The position numbers and the translations under genes are program-made. From contig JASLSL010000297.1 in the NCBI GenBank assembly GCA_030743445.1, forward strand, positions 1-5,146: a DNA stretch of 5,146 nt, given 5' to 3'. Source of the stretch: Alphaproteobacteria bacterium. Its GTDB lineage: Bacteria > Pseudomonadota > Alphaproteobacteria > UBA8366. This document shows positions 4,687 through 5,146 of the stretch, piece after piece; within the stretch, counting starts at the first letter, position 1; each line of letters begins with the position of its first letter. The notes under the pieces are model-generated. The model had not been told where the DNA came from. It did no database searches and was given only the letters and a program-made list of their open reading frames with translations.

Positions 4687-5146
4687 GTGGATATCGACGA
4701 ATATCTCAGCTCGATCCGCCTGATCGAGCGTTTGCACCGCCAGTTCCTCAAGGTCATCAAGGGCGAGCTCGACCGGCGGGGCGTGCGCGACGTCAACAGC
4801 ATCCAGGCGGTGATCCTCTACAACATCGCCGACGAGGAGCTGACCGTCGGCGAGCTGACCAACCGCGGCTACTACCTCGGCTCGAACGTCTCCTACAACG
4901 TGCGCAAGATGGTCGAGAACGGCTATCTGATCCAGGAACGCTCGCCGCACGACCGGCGCTCGCTGCGCGTGCGGCTGTCGGAGAAGGGGTTGGCGCTGCG
5001 CGGCCATATCGAGGAGATGTTCACGCTGCACGCCGCAAGGCTCTCGGAGGACACGCTCTCGGAGGACGAGCTCCGCACCGTCAACGAGGTGCTGGCGCGC
5101 TTGGAGTGGTTCTGGGGCGGTTCGCAAGGCTTCGGCGGCGGCCCGC
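4687..5146 (+). CDS. MarR-family winged-helix regulator, LdtR-like (3' end cut off)
   Basis: Probable dimeric DNA-binding transcription regulator. It begins with GTG; no in-frame ATG occurs until codon 75, and the reading frame stays open to the window edge, giving 153 residues of a family usually about 160-170 long, so little is missing. The N-terminal helix is DEYLSSIRLIERLHRQFLKV (4-23). The helix-turn-helix covers about 53-80, with recognition-helix sequence LGSNVSYNVRKMVENGYL (64-81). The wing is ERSPHDRRSLRVRLSEKG (84-101), with the DRR typical of MarR proteins. The block RGYYLGSNVSYN resembles the alphaproteobacterial LdtR group, which was studied as a regulator of L,D-transpeptidase and stress genes. 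That subgroup assignment is from memory and moderately sure. Its place after mmsB could mean local control of valine genes, but the LdtR group is not known to me for that role. An in-frame 15-bp near-duplication encodes LSEDTLSED (119-127). Confidence 0.88.
   Translation, partial: MDIDEYLSSIRLIERLHRQFLKVIKGELDRRGVRDVNSIQAVILYNIADEELTVGELTNRGYYLGSNVSYNVRKMVENGYLIQERSPHDRRSLRVRLSEKGLALRGHIEEMFTLHAARLSEDTLSEDELRTVNEVLARLEWFWGGSQGFGGGP

Noticed and set aside
4615..5127. Minus-strand open frame opposite the regulator
   Set aside because: The plus strand gives a clear MarR winged-helix protein with GTG start and Shine-Dalgarno sequence; the minus frame is its shadow.

Overview
The window is GC-rich, compact bacterial DNA, with G or C at most third codon positions. 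The protein families and the short dispersed palindromes between genes point to an alphaproteobacterium, probably of the Rhodospirillales. That placement is inferred from protein character and repeat style, because there is no rRNA gene to confirm it.

Layout. Positions 1-114 hold a G/C-run inverted repeat that lies just past the end of hemB and may serve as its terminator. hemB (delta-aminolevulinic acid dehydratase, haem synthesis) fills 115-1170 on the minus strand. Positions 1171-1473 are a divergent intergenic region. It contains the hemB leader with a hairpin next to its ribosome binding site, a candidate hemB promoter, a composite palindromic repeat of about 115 bp, and a strong-looking promoter so close to the next start codon that its transcript should be leaderless. 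On the plus strand follow an isobutyryl-CoA dehydrogenase (1474-2613), a 3-hydroxyisobutyryl-CoA hydrolase joined to it by an ATGA overlap (2610-3656), and, after a 93-bp gap with its own candidate promoter, 3-hydroxyisobutyrate dehydrogenase mmsB (3750-4640). A MarR-family regulator with a GTG start (from 4687) runs off the right edge.

Together the three plus-strand enzymes cover the middle of valine degradation: isobutyryl-CoA to methacrylyl-CoA, then (after a hydration step not encoded here) 3-hydroxyisobutyryl-CoA to free 3-hydroxyisobutyrate, then oxidation to methylmalonate semialdehyde. The enoyl-CoA hydratase and the semialdehyde dehydrogenase mmsA are absent from the window. hemB is functionally unrelated and simply divergent.

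I see no new multi-gene system. The points most worth a second look are regulatory or structural: the predicted leaderless promoter, the two repeat families, an AT-rich 14-bp perfect palindrome inside the dehydrogenase gene, and a perfect TATAAT at the 3' end of mmsB that may drive the regulator.
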